64,000 bases of DNA from Luteolibacter sp. LG18 (GTDB lineage Bacteria; Verrucomicrobiota; Verrucomicrobiia; Verrucomicrobiales; Akkermansiaceae), in assembly GCF_036322585.1 (NCBI RefSeq), contig NZ_AP024600.1:4154001-4218000 (forward strand), given 5' to 3'. The notes under the pieces are model-generated. The model was given only the letters and a program-made list of their open reading frames with translations. It was not told the origin of the DNA and did not search any database. This document shows, piece after piece, positions 45,061 to 53,707 of the stretch (positions are counted from its first letter, which is position 1; every line of letters begins with the position of its first letter). Both the position numbers and the translations under genes were made by a program.

Positions 45061-46503
45061 TCAATGGCCGCCGCTGACCTGGGCTTCGGCGACGGGAGCC
45101 TGCTCGTCCGCGCGAGCGCCGAAGAATCCGAAGTACGCGAGATAGAGATAGCCGATAAGCACGACGCCCAGCGAGGTTCGGACACCGAAGTTATCCATCA
45201 ACGCGCCCTGGATCAGCGGCATGATGGCTCCGCCGACAATCATCATGACGAGCAGCGAGCTGCCTTGGCTGGTGTCCTTGCCCAGGCCGCGGATCGAAAG
45301 GCTGAAGATGTTGGACCACATGATCGAGTTGAAGAGGCCGATGCCGATGATGGACCACAGGGCGAGTTCACCCTTGGTGCTCATCGAGAAGCAGGTTAGC
45401 CCCACCGCCACGAGCGCGAAAAGCCCCACCATTTTCCCGGGATTGGAACGGCCCAGCACGAAGAACAGGAAGCTCATCACCACCACGCCGATGTACGGCA
45501 GGATCGTCTTCGGATCGATGTAATGCCCGTGGGTGAGGTTTTCCTTGAAGGTGGCATTCGCGAAAATCACGGCCGTCGCGCCGATCGCTGCCAACGCCAT
45601 GAAGGGGTATTTGCGGGACTGCTGGATGTTGCTGAGGGAGATCGCGCCCATCAGGCGGCCGATCATGGTGCCGCCCCAGTAGAAGGAGAGGAACTTCGCG
45701 GAGGTGTCCTCGGACATGCCCATCACACCAGGGTCCTTGAGATAATTGATCAGGATGCTGCCGACGGTGACTTCGCTGCCGACATAGAAGAAAATCGCAA
45801 GGCAGCCCCATACGAAATGCTTGTGGCGGAAGACTTTCACACCGGTCTCGACTTTGCCTTCCTGTTTGAAGACCGGCAGCGAGATGACTTTGAAAATACC
45901 GGCGAGCAGCAGGAATGCTCCGCCCAGGCCTACGTAAGGAACCTTCACCGCGTCCACACCGCCGCTGCTGGTATAAATTTCCTTGGAGCCGAATAGCAGG
46001 ATACCGCCGATCAGCGGTGTGATCACGTAGCCGAGGGAGTTGAGGCCCTGGGAGAGATTCAGGCGCGACGGGCCGGTTTCCTCGGGGCCAAGGATGGTCA
46101 CGTAGGGATTCGCGGCGATTTGAATGAGCGTGATGCCCGAGCCGAGGACGATCAACGCGCCGAGGAACAGCGGATACAATTTGGTTTCCGCGGCAGGGTA
46201 GAACAACAAGCAGCCGATGCCTGAGATCACCAAGCCGAGGACCAAGCCGTTTTTGTAGCCAATTTTGTTGATCGGGTCGCCTTTCGACGCGGAGATCAGA
46301 AAGTAGGCGAGCGAAACCAGGAAGTAGGCTCCGAAGAACGCGAATTGAACGAGGTTCGCTTGGAACTGGGTGAGATTGAAGTCCGCCTTGAACTTGGGAA
46401 TCAGCAGGTCGTTCATGCAGGAAATGAAGCCCCACATGAAGAACAGGGCGGAGACGGCCATGAAGGCGAAGTGATTGTTGGATCGGGCGGGAGCAGGGGT
46501 CAT
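45061..46503 (-). CDS. FucP-type sugar/proton symporter (MFS)
   Basis: 480 residues, ATG at 46503, with about 12 predicted transmembrane helices. The family signature for fucose/glucose/galactose/N-acetylglucosamine permeases is clear: FFMWGFISCMNDLLIPKFK near the start and LIQIAANPYVTILGPEETGP, then SRLNLSQGLNSLG. It is first in the operon with the ROK kinase and ManA genes, so uptake of mannose or a similar hexose across the inner membrane is likely; the sugar cannot be read from sequence. The palindromic element lies 89 bp upstream, the shortest clear distance in the window apart from the frameshifted AraC gene. Confidence 0.88.
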   Translation of the reverse strand: MTPAPARSNNHFAFMAVSALFFMWGFISCMNDLLIPKFKADFNLTQFQANLVQFAFFGAYFLVSLAYFLISASKGDPINKIGYKNGLVLGLVISGIGCLLFYPAAETKLYPLFLGALIVLGSGITLIQIAANPYVTILGPEETGPSRLNLSQGLNSLGYVITPLIGGILLFGSKEIYTSSGGVDAVKVPYVGLGGAFLLLAGIFKVISLPVFKQEGKVETGVKVFRHKHFVWGCLAIFFYVGSEVTVGSILINYLKDPGVMGMSEDTSAKFLSFYWGGTMIGRLMGAISLSNIQQSRKYPFMALAAIGATAVIFANATFKENLTHGHYIDPKTILPYIGVVVMSFLFFVLGRSNPGKMVGLFALVAVGLTCFSMSTKGELALWSIIGIGLFNSIMWSNIFSLSIRGLGKDTSQGSSLLVMMIVGGAIMPLIQGALMDNFGVRTSLGVVLIGYLYLAYFGFFGARADEQAPVAEAQVSGGH

Positions 46504-46592
46504 GGCTTGCCGGGGTGCGACTCGAGGAAACGAGTGTCGTGAGGAAGGCGTGATTGAAGGATGCGAATCCTATTTCCGTAGTGGCGAAAGCA

Positions 46593-46613
46593 TAGTCCCC
46601 AAAGGGGGGACAG
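46593..46613 (-). promoter_or_regulatory. Palindromic upstream element, copy 10 (sugar transporter operon)
   Basis: Minus-strand CTGTCCCC, CCTTT, GGGGACTA, 89 bp before the transporter start at 46503 and pointing towards it. It forms a divergent pair with copy 11. Confidence 0.6.
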
Positions 46614-46734
46614 CCCGGCGTCGGGAAATCGGCGTGGAGGGGGATGAGATCTGCGGAGGCCCGGACCCAAAAGACGGGTGGTCGCCAAAGCCGTGCAGGT
46701 CATCGGGTGAATGGCTCCCCCTGTATCCGCCACG

Positions 46735-46819
46735 CTGTCCCCCCTTTGGGGACTATTTATTTGCCCAGGTTGGACTGAATCTCGTCGGGATGACTTTGGT
46801 GCAGAGCAACAGCCTTCTC
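46735..46819 (+). promoter_or_regulatory. Orphan palindromic element, copy 11, with duplicated leader
   Basis: CTGTCCCC, CCTTT, GGGGACTAT at 46735-46756, continuing into a leader that matches 17841-17915 over 75 ungapped positions (64 identical by eye). At 17.9 kb this leader precedes a GH99-like gene; here no gene follows before the hairpin at 46991. Confidence 0.6.
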
Positions 46820-46964
46820 CACTCCTACGTCCCTGAGTCGGACCGAGGTGCGGTGATGTTTCTCGGATACCACGTTGATCGCTTACGAAAATGCCATCCT
46901 ACACACAGCATCCCCCGGGATCAAATGCCCGGATTTTCAGCAGGATGTTAGGAGGAACCGACGA

Positions 46965-47020
46965 ATTTCCTGGGTAATGCAATAGACAATTGTGGTCGGG
47001 AACAGACGTTCCCGGCCACA
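46965..47020. terminator. Conserved motif plus terminator-like hairpin without an upstream gene
   Basis: ATTTCCTGGGTAATGC at 46965-46980 is identical to 54912-54927, which precedes the rhaT terminator. A 13-bp stem follows, TGTGGTCGGGAAC (46991-47003) / GTTCCCGGCCACA (47008-47020), with one wobble pair and an AGAC loop, then TTT. Confidence 0.5.
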
Positions 47021-47058
47021 TTTGCAAAGATCGAACTTAGAAGCGGTCTGAAAATCAC

Positions 47059-47240
47059 TCACGCGGAGCTTCTCGTGAGCATGCGTCTTGCCATCGAGAG
47101 GTGGATGCGCGTCTTGGAGTGGTCCATCCGCACTTCATGATCCCTGATCAAACGCCTGGATTGGATGAGCCCAATGAACGCGCGCTCCACGATCCAGCGC
47201 TTCGGCAGAATTTCGAAGCCTTTGGGTTTGGGTATCACTG
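47059..47240 (-). pseudogene. IS5-family transposase C-terminal remnant
   Basis: Too short and broken for a gene. The minus strand reads GFEILPKRWIVERAFIGLIQ, SRRLIRDHEVRMDHSKTRIH, LSMARRMLTRSSA and a stop at 47059-47061. This is the C-terminal DDE-domain end of IS5-type transposases, with the catalytic-region pattern RRW.VER.F....R.RRL..D.E. Upstream the reading continues in another frame (RQIRLEMINRSD) near 47230-47260, so there is a frameshift, and the rest of the element is missing. No terminal inverted repeats were found. Confidence 0.7.
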
Positions 47241-47330
47241 CGGTTGATCATCTCCAAACGAATCTGCCGGTGGCGGGGCTGCCTGGTGACATCGCCTTCC
47301 ATGGCTTCGGAGTAGAGTGATGCCCATAAC

Positions 47331-47356
47331 GAAAAACGGAGCCCTTTGGGCTCCGT
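47331..47356 (-). terminator. Intrinsic terminator of tRNA-Leu
   Basis: On the minus strand, stem ACGGAGCCC / GGGCTCCGT with an AAA loop followed by TTTT (47356 down to 47331), 19 bp beyond the tRNA 3' end. Its stem is identical to that at 6952-6972. Confidence 0.8.
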
Positions 47357-47375
47357 AATTCATTGACTAACAAGA

Positions 47376-47462
47376 TGGTGCGCGCGAGAGGACTCGAACC
47401 TCCACAGGGTTGCCCCTACTAGAACCTGAATCTAGCGCGTCTACCAATTCCGCCACGCGCGC
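47376..47462 (-). tRNA. tRNA-Leu (CAG)
   Basis: 87 nt including an encoded CCA. The minus strand has acceptor arm GCGCGCG (47462-47456) pairing with CGCGCGC (47386-47380), discriminator A, then CCA at 47378-47376. The D-loop region is TGGCGGAATTGGTAGACGCG. The anticodon arm is CTAGA-TTCAGGT-TCTAG, giving anticodon CAG. A long variable arm and GGTTCGAGTCC T-arm confirm a class II leucine tRNA. Confidence 0.95.
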
Positions 47463-47621
47463 ATCTTGTTGTTGTGACCGGCGAACCGGCGGGCGAAAAG
47501 CACCATGTCGGCGGAGAATTTGCAACATCGATTTGCAAGAATTTCGTCACAAAGACAGAAGTGGCTGATTCAGGCGCTTTCCGCGTTGCAATCCACGCCT
47601 TCGGGCCACCACGCTTCCAAC

Positions 47622-50573
47622 ATGCAAAGTATCACGCCGATCGCCATGGTCGCGGTCCTCGGAGCCTCGGCCGTCTATTTCCAGGCCAGCTCGAAAAACG
47701 CCCCGCCGCCTGCTCCGGCACCGGCCAAGGAGGCCGCGCCCGCCGCTCCGGCGGACAAGATTCCGGCCGCCCCGGTGAAGCCCGAGGCGGCTCCCGAGGC
47801 CCCGAAAGCGGAAACCTCCAAGGCCAAACCGTGGCCGCAGGAGGGCTCCGATATCGCGGCCGATCCCAAGGCGGTTTTCGGCTCCCTGCCGAACGGCTTC
47901 CGCTACCTGATCTATCCGAATGCCGAGCCGCCGGGCCGCGTCTCGCTGCGCCTGCACATCGCCACCGGCTCGCTGATGGAGGCGGATGACCAGCAGGGGC
48001 TCGCCCATTTCCTGGAGCACATGGTCTTCAACGGCTCGACGCACTACAAGCCGGACGAACTGGTGCCGGTGATGCAGCGCCTCGGCATCGGCTTCGGCGC
48101 GCATGTCAACGCCTACACGTCGTTCGACCAGACCGTCTACATGCTGGACCTCCCGGAGTTGTCCAAGGACGTGCTGGACCTTGGTTTCAACGTGCTCCGT
48201 GACTTCAGCGATGGCGCGTTGCTGTCCACCGAGGAGATCGACAAGGAGCGCGGCGTGATCCTCTCCGAGAAGGTCAGCCGGGATTCGGTGGAAACCCGCC
48301 TCCAGGAGAAACAGTTCGCGGAACTGCTGCCCGGTTCGCTGATCGCCAACCGTTTCCCGATCGGCAAGGAGGACGTCATCTCGAAAGCCCCGCGCGAGCG
48401 CTTCACCGATTACTACAGCCGCTACTACGTCCCGTCCCGGATGACGTTCATCGTGGTGGGGGATGTCGATCCGGCCGCGATGAAGCAGCGCATCGAGGAG
48501 TCGTTCGGCTCGATGAAGGACCCGGAGAAGCCGGGCAAGGACCCCGACCTCGGTCCGGTGAAGTCGCCGGAGGGTCTGGAAACCGCGGTGTTCACGGACA
48601 AGGAGGTGGCCTCCACCGAGGTCTCGATCCTGTCGGTGCGCCCCTTCGCCGAGGAGAAGGACACCGTGGCCAACCGCCTCAAGCACCTGCCGCTCGACGT
48701 CGCCCATTCAATGATCGCCCGTCGTTTCGAGCGACTCGCGAAGAAGGAGAACTCTCCGATCGTGGATGGCTCCGCGTCCCGGGAAGAGGTCTTCAACCAC
48801 GTTGAACTCGGCAGCGTCGGGGTTACCGTCGCGGATTCCCGGTGGGAAGAAGCGGTGCCGGTGTTGGAGCAGGAGTTCCGCCGCGCGATGGAGCACGGGT
48901 TCACCGAGGCGGAACTTGCCGAAGCCAAGGCCAACCTCCTCAATGCCTACCAGCAGGCGGTGAAGAGCAAGGTCTCCCGCAAGTCCGAGGACATCGCCAG
49001 TGAGATCGCGAAGGTGATGCCGGAGGACGAGATTTTCACCACGCCGGAAACGGATCTGGAGATCGCGAAGAAGGGTCTTGATGCCCTGAGCCTGGAAGCC
49101 TGCCACAAGGCGCTGAAGGCATTCTGGGGAGACGCGGGCCTGCATCTGACGCTGACCACCAAGGAGGCTCCGGAGGGCGCGAAGACCGACCTCGCCGCGG
49201 CCTACGAGGAATCCCGTGGCAAGCCGGTGGCGCCGCCTGTCGGCTCGAAGGTCGCCGCCTTCGGCTACACCAGCTTCGGCCCGGCTGGAAAGGTCGTGAC
49301 CACCAAGCAGGTGGCCGATCTCGGCATCACCCAGCTGGTGTTGTCGAACAACATCCGGGTGAATCTCAAGAAGACCGATTTCGAGAAAAACAGCATCCGC
49401 ATGCTCGCCCGCATCGGCTCCGGCCAGCTCAGCCAGCCGGTGGACAAGCCGGGGCTCGGTCTGCTCGCCAGCGCGCTTTTCGGCGGCGGCGGTCTCGGAA
49501 AACATTCGGTGGATGACCTCGAACAGATTCTCGCGGGCCGCAATGTCGGGGCCGCGATCTCGATGGGCGAGGACGCGTTCCAGCTCTCCGGCCGCACCAC
49601 GCCGGAAGACCTCGCCCTCCAGCTCCAGCTCGCCTGTGCCACGCTGACCGATCCGGGGTTCCGTCCGGAGGCTCTGCGCCAGTTCCAGAAGATGTTGCCG
49701 ATGGTCGAGCAGCAGCTCGCCCACACCTCGGCCGGCCCGCAGACCCAGCTCGAAGCGTGGCTCCACGGTGGCGACCAGCGGTTCGTGATGCCGCCGGTGG
49801 CGAAGCTGGGCAGCTACACGATCGATGACGTGAAGAAGTGGGTCACCCCCGATCTGGAGAAGGGCTATCTCGAATTGAGCATCGTCGGCGATTTCGACGA
49901 GGACGCCATCGTGCCCGCCGTGCTGAACACCTTCGGCGCGCTGCCGAAGCGTGCCGCGGCCAAGCCCGCGATCGACAACCTGCGCAAGGTGAAGTTCCCG
50001 AATGCCCCGGCGGCCAAGAACTTCACCTTCAACAGCAAGATCCCGAGCGCGGTCGCCCAGGCCATCTGGCGCACCGATGGCATGCGCGGGAACATTCCGG
50101 AGGTCCGCCGCCTGAACATCCTGGCGGACATCTACGGCGACCGCCTCCGCCAGGAGATCCGTGAGAAACTCGGGGCGTCCTATAGCCCGGAAGCGGGTGC
50201 CGGTGGTTCCGATGCTCTCGACAAATACGGTTACATCATTGGCGAAGCCACCGCGAAGCCGGAGGATGTGGACCGCCTCGGCACCGTGATGCGGGAACTG
50301 GCGGACAAGCTCGCTCAGGCCGGTGCGAACGAGGATGAACTCGCGCGCGCCAAGAAGCCGGTGCTGGCCAGCTTGGACAAGTCCTCCCGCGACAACAGCT
50401 ACTGGCTCGCCACCGTGCTGGCCCAATCGCAGGAAGATCCGAAGCGCCTCGACCTGGCCCGTCAGCGTGACAGCGACTACCGCTCGATCACGCTCAAGGA
50501 AATCAACACGCTGGCGAAGAAGTACCTCGGGTCCGCCAACGCGATCAACGTCGGCATCAAGTCGGTGGAGTAA
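47622..50573 (+). CDS. M16-family zinc metallopeptidase, two-unit form
   Basis: 983 residues from the ATG at 47622, where a short hydrophobic segment begins (MQSITPIAMVAVLGASAVYF), followed by an Ala/Pro-rich linker (about 25-70), so the protein is probably anchored at or exported across the inner membrane. The first M16 domain has the inverted zinc motif HFLEH at 129-133 and the downstream glutamate in ERGVILSEK. The second half (from about residue 560) repeats the fold without HxxEH (IRVNLKKTDFEKNSIRMLAR, then IREKLGASYSPEAGAGG). This matches periplasmic pitrilysin-like peptidases of about 900 residues that degrade peptides. It stands alone, with a strong terminator after it. Confidence 0.88.
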   Translation: MQSITPIAMVAVLGASAVYFQASSKNAPPPAPAPAKEAAPAAPADKIPAAPVKPEAAPEAPKAETSKAKPWPQEGSDIAADPKAVFGSLPNGFRYLIYPNAEPPGRVSLRLHIATGSLMEADDQQGLAHFLEHMVFNGSTHYKPDELVPVMQRLGIGFGAHVNAYTSFDQTVYMLDLPELSKDVLDLGFNVLRDFSDGALLSTEEIDKERGVILSEKVSRDSVETRLQEKQFAELLPGSLIANRFPIGKEDVISKAPRERFTDYYSRYYVPSRMTFIVVGDVDPAAMKQRIEESFGSMKDPEKPGKDPDLGPVKSPEGLETAVFTDKEVASTEVSILSVRPFAEEKDTVANRLKHLPLDVAHSMIARRFERLAKKENSPIVDGSASREEVFNHVELGSVGVTVADSRWEEAVPVLEQEFRRAMEHGFTEAELAEAKANLLNAYQQAVKSKVSRKSEDIASEIAKVMPEDEIFTTPETDLEIAKKGLDALSLEACHKALKAFWGDAGLHLTLTTKEAPEGAKTDLAAAYEESRGKPVAPPVGSKVAAFGYTSFGPAGKVVTTKQVADLGITQLVLSNNIRVNLKKTDFEKNSIRMLARIGSGQLSQPVDKPGLGLLASALFGGGGLGKHSVDDLEQILAGRNVGAAISMGEDAFQLSGRTTPEDLALQLQLACATLTDPGFRPEALRQFQKMLPMVEQQLAHTSAGPQTQLEAWLHGGDQRFVMPPVAKLGSYTIDDVKKWVTPDLEKGYLELSIVGDFDEDAIVPAVLNTFGALPKRAAAKPAIDNLRKVKFPNAPAAKNFTFNSKIPSAVAQAIWRTDGMRGNIPEVRRLNILADIYGDRLRQEIREKLGASYSPEAGAGGSDALDKYGYIIGEATAKPEDVDRLGTVMRELADKLAQAGANEDELARAKKPVLASLDKSSRDNSYWLATVLAQSQEDPKRLDLARQRDSDYRSITLKEINTLAKKYLGSANAINVGIKSVE

Positions 50574-50594
50574 TTGCAGCCTCCACCGTGGGAA

Positions 50595-50626
50595 TCCCTC
50601 CCCGATCGGGGGGAGGGAGGGTTTTT
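50595..50626 (+). terminator. Intrinsic terminator of the M16 gene
   Basis: TCCCTCCCC, GATC loop, GGGGGGAGGGA, then GGG and TTTTT at 50622-50626, about 22 bp after the stop. Confidence 0.8.
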
Positions 50627-50708
50627 GCATGCATTGACGGGGCGGGGGCTTTAGCGTGGCCGGAGAGGCCCGGCGCGTCCGCGGGGCTCGTCAGCTTTCG
50701 TTCCCGCC

Positions 50709-52493
50709 ATGTTCCCACGCCCTCTCTTGTTCTCCGTCCTCCTGACGTCCATCGCCGCCGCCGCCGACCGCAGTCCGGTGGTGGAGGTGACCGACAAGCC
50801 CGCGAAGGTGGAGAACCTCGGCGGCGGGCGCTTTTTCGTGGATTTCGGCGAGGAGACCTTCGGTAACATCCGCATCACCTCAAAGGATGTGCCGTCCGGC
50901 ACCAAGGTCCGGGTGCACATGGGCGAAAAATTGTCCGCGCCGCAGACGATCGACCGCAAGCCGGGACCGTCCATCCGTTACCAGACCCAGGAGCTGGCCC
51001 TGTCCCCGGGCGTGGCCGCCTCTCCGGCGCTGAAGTGGGCGCCGCCGGATTGGATGAAGGAAGGCTGGCTGGAGCTTCAGAAGGGAGCGGGGCAGGTGAT
51101 GCCATTCCGTTACGTCGAACTGGAAAACATGCCCGCCTCCTTCACCGCGGAGCAGATCCAGCGGGTGTCGTTGCAGGTGCCGTTCGATGAAAACGCCGCC
51201 GCGTTCACCTCCTCGAGCCCCGAGCTCAACGCGGTCTGGAACCTGTGCAAGCACAGCGTGAAGGCCACCAGTTTCATGGGCCTCTATGTGGATGGCGACC
51301 GCGAGCGGAAACCCTACGAGGCGGACGCGCTGATCAACCAGCTCTCCCACTACTGTCTCGATGCCCGCTACGACACCGGTCGCCTGACCCACGAGTATCT
51401 CTTGGAAAAGCCGACCTGGCCCACCGAGTGGCGGCTGCAATCGGTGATCCTCGCGTGGCACGATTACCTGTGGTCCGGCGACGATACCTCGCTCAAAAAG
51501 CACTACAACGAGCTGGTGGGCCGCGCGATGGTCCAGCAACGTACGCCCGAGGGACTGTTCCAAGGATGGAACAAGGGAGACATCCGCGACATCGTGGATT
51601 GGCCCGCCGTTGAGCGCGATGGCTACGACATGAATCCGCCGGTTAAGACGGTGGTGACCGCTTTCCACTACCGCGCCGTGGTGCTGCTGGCGGAGATCGC
51701 CGGGCAGCTCGGGAAGCGTGAGGACGCGGCGAAGTTCAAAGCGATGGCCGAGGCCAGCTACAAGGCGGTGAACGACACGCTATGGGACGAAACGAAGGGC
51801 TGCTACGTCGATGGCTTCGACCCCGCGACCAAGAACCGCAGCGGCCATGCCTCCTCACACGCGAACTTCTTCCCGCTCGCGCTCGGCCTGGTGCCCGCCG
51901 AGCGGATGCCGCGGGTGGCGGCGTTTTTGAAATCCCGCGGCATGGTGTGCAGCGTTTACGGCGCGCAGTTTCTCCTGGAGGCACTTTACGATTCAGGCGA
52001 GGCGGAAACGGCGCTGTCCCTGCTCACTTCGAACGGCCTGCGTTCGTGGCGGAACATGTCCGAGAAGGTCGGAGCGACGATCACGCTGGAAGCCTGGGAC
52101 CCCTCGCTGAAGCCGAATCTCGATTGGAACCACGCCTGGGCCACCGCGCCGTCCAATGTCATCCCGCGCAAGCTGATGGGCATCGATCCGCTCGAGCCCG
52201 GCTTCAAACGCTTCCAGGTGAAGCCGCAGACGGCGGGGCTGAAGGAGGCGAAGGTGAAGCTGCCGACGCCGAAGGGCGCGATCGTCTTGGACATCACCGG
52301 CACCAGCGCCGCGGATTGGAAGGCGAAGATCGTGGTGCCCGCGGGCACGGCCGCGGAGTTCGAGTGCCCGTTCGCCGGACAACCGGTGGTGACCGGCAGC
52401 GCGAACAAAACCCCGTCCCGGGTGCTGCGTCAGGAGAAGGGGCGTTCGGTGGTCGGGCTGCCGCCGGGAACCTGGGTGCTCGCCCTGAAGTAA
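50709..52493 (+). CDS. Secreted GH78-type alpha-L-rhamnosidase
   Basis: 594 residues, ATG at 50709, with signal peptide MFPRPLLFSVLLTSIAAAA. GH78 catalytic-domain blocks: YVDGDRERKPYEADALINQL (general-acid region), TWPTEWRLQSVILAWHDYLW, GLFQGWNKGDIRDIVDWP, and near the end ATITLEAWDPSLKPNLDWNH, AWATAPSNVIPRKLMGI. It is shorter than the typical 900-residue enzyme, lacking some N-terminal beta modules. It releases L-rhamnose from plant or algal glycans, complementing the rhamnogalacturonan lyase at 579. It heads a rhamnose cassette with an AraC regulator and RhaT, all on the plus strand. No palindromic element precedes it. Confidence 0.88.
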   Translation: MFPRPLLFSVLLTSIAAAADRSPVVEVTDKPAKVENLGGGRFFVDFGEETFGNIRITSKDVPSGTKVRVHMGEKLSAPQTIDRKPGPSIRYQTQELALSPGVAASPALKWAPPDWMKEGWLELQKGAGQVMPFRYVELENMPASFTAEQIQRVSLQVPFDENAAAFTSSSPELNAVWNLCKHSVKATSFMGLYVDGDRERKPYEADALINQLSHYCLDARYDTGRLTHEYLLEKPTWPTEWRLQSVILAWHDYLWSGDDTSLKKHYNELVGRAMVQQRTPEGLFQGWNKGDIRDIVDWPAVERDGYDMNPPVKTVVTAFHYRAVVLLAEIAGQLGKREDAAKFKAMAEASYKAVNDTLWDETKGCYVDGFDPATKNRSGHASSHANFFPLALGLVPAERMPRVAAFLKSRGMVCSVYGAQFLLEALYDSGEAETALSLLTSNGLRSWRNMSEKVGATITLEAWDPSLKPNLDWNHAWATAPSNVIPRKLMGIDPLEPGFKRFQVKPQTAGLKEAKVKLPTPKGAIVLDITGTSAADWKAKIVVPAGTAAEFECPFAGQPVVTGSANKTPSRVLRQEKGRSVVGLPPGTWVLALK

Positions 52494-52617
52494 GGACGCG
52501 CGCGTTCTACCTCGAATGGATTAACCGCCAAAGGGTAACGCCGGGTTGGCGGATGGTGTGAGTTTGTCGTGATCCGGGTCTTGTCGGTCGCAGGGCAATC
52601 ATGACACTATCTCCCGG

Positions 52618-53565
52618 ATGGACCGGAAAACTCCAGTCAGCGCCTACAGCCACCACTATCTGCCGATCCCGGACGACCTGCTGCACAGCGGCATGTACGT
52701 GACCAGCGTGGGGCGTTCCGTGGTGGCGCCTGGAGCTCCGTATCCCGCGCACCAGCATCCCTCGTTGTATCACTTCTCTTGGGAGCAGGGCCGCACCCTG
52801 CCCGAGTTCTCGCTGTTGCTGGTGGCGAAGGGCAGCGGTTTGCTGGAGACCCGCGAGATTGGCCGGACCCGGTTGAAGGAAGGGAACGTGGTGCTGGTCT
52901 TCCCGGGTGTGTGGCACCGCTACCGGCCGGATCCGGAGACGGGCTGGATGGAGAAGTGGGTGCATTTCAATGGCAAGTTCGCCCACACGCTCATGGAGCA
53001 GAACCTGATCACGCCGCTACGCCCGGTGCTGGAGCCCGCCGATCCGGAGGAGGTTGGCCGCAGCCTGGACCGCTTGCTGGGGCTGGTGGACGAGGCGCCG
53101 ACGTCGAATTCATTGAAACTCTCGCTGCTCGCGATGGGCGCGCTCGGGCTGGCACTTGGTTCGGTGCCGGTGTCCGCACCGCGCTCGCCACGCCGCCAGA
53201 AGGGGACCGCGGGAGATCCCGTAGTGGAGGCTGCCATCGATTACATCTGGACGCGCAGCCACAAGGTGTTGTCGGTGCCGGACGTGGCCGCCGCGCTCGG
53301 TATCACCCGCCGGACCTTGGAACGGCGCATGATGGCCACCACCGGCCATAGCGTGCTGGATGAGATCATCGGCTGCCGTTTCTCGCGCGCGGAGCGCCTG
53401 CTGCGGGAGACGGACCTGCCGGTACGGACCATCGTGGATCTGGCGGGATTCGGTAGCACCGAGAACTTCCGGCAGGTGTTCGTGAAACGGGTCGGCATGT
53501 CTCCGGCGGCTTACCGGGCGCAGTACCGCCATTTCCCGAATGGGGAGGGCGAGTCGCCGGCTTGA
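52618..53565 (+). CDS. AraC-family regulator of the rhamnose cassette
   Basis: 315 residues, ATG at 52618. The N-terminal cupin-type sensor domain includes PYPAHQHPSLYHFSWEQGRT and VLVFPGVWHRYRPDPETGW. The C-terminal AraC domain has both helix-turn-helices: VPDVAAALGITRRTLERRMM and VRTIVDLAGFGSTENFRQVF, then RVGMSPAAYRAQY. Its place between the rhamnosidase and rhamnose transporter genes strongly suggests a rhamnose- or oligosaccharide-responsive activator of this cassette. It is complete, unlike the frameshifted AraC gene at 15726-16401. Confidence 0.85.
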   Translation: MDRKTPVSAYSHHYLPIPDDLLHSGMYVTSVGRSVVAPGAPYPAHQHPSLYHFSWEQGRTLPEFSLLLVAKGSGLLETREIGRTRLKEGNVVLVFPGVWHRYRPDPETGWMEKWVHFNGKFAHTLMEQNLITPLRPVLEPADPEEVGRSLDRLLGLVDEAPTSNSLKLSLLAMGALGLALGSVPVSAPRSPRRQKGTAGDPVVEAAIDYIWTRSHKVLSVPDVAAALGITRRTLERRMMATTGHSVLDEIIGCRFSRAERLLRETDLPVRTIVDLAGFGSTENFRQVFVKRVGMSPAAYRAQYRHFPNGEGESPA

Positions 53566-53707
53566 GCAAAAGAACGACTGGAACCCGGCCGGGTGATGTC
53601 GTAATCTGTGCGATGGTGGATCTAGACCAATCCCGCTGTTGCATGGTGAAATCCTTGAATGCCCGTTTGTCCACTGAACGGAGCACCATCCACTTGTCAC
53701 GACACCC

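Larger units (their letters stand above)
46504..47375. other. 872-bp gene-poor scar region
   Basis: It contains, in order, a minus-oriented element (46593-46613), a plus-oriented element with a duplicated leader (46735-46819), a conserved 16-nt motif and hairpin (46965-47020), an IS5-type transposase remnant (47059-47240) and the tRNA-Leu terminator. No intact gene is seen between the plus-oriented element and the hairpin. Confidence 0.6.

Noticed and set aside
12498..46756. Reading the palindromes as REP-type mobile repeats or a CRISPR array
   Set aside because: The copies are single, widely and irregularly spaced, and uniformly oriented to downstream genes. There is no regular spacer and no RAYT-like transposase in the window. 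A mobile origin cannot be excluded, but the orientation bias argues for function.
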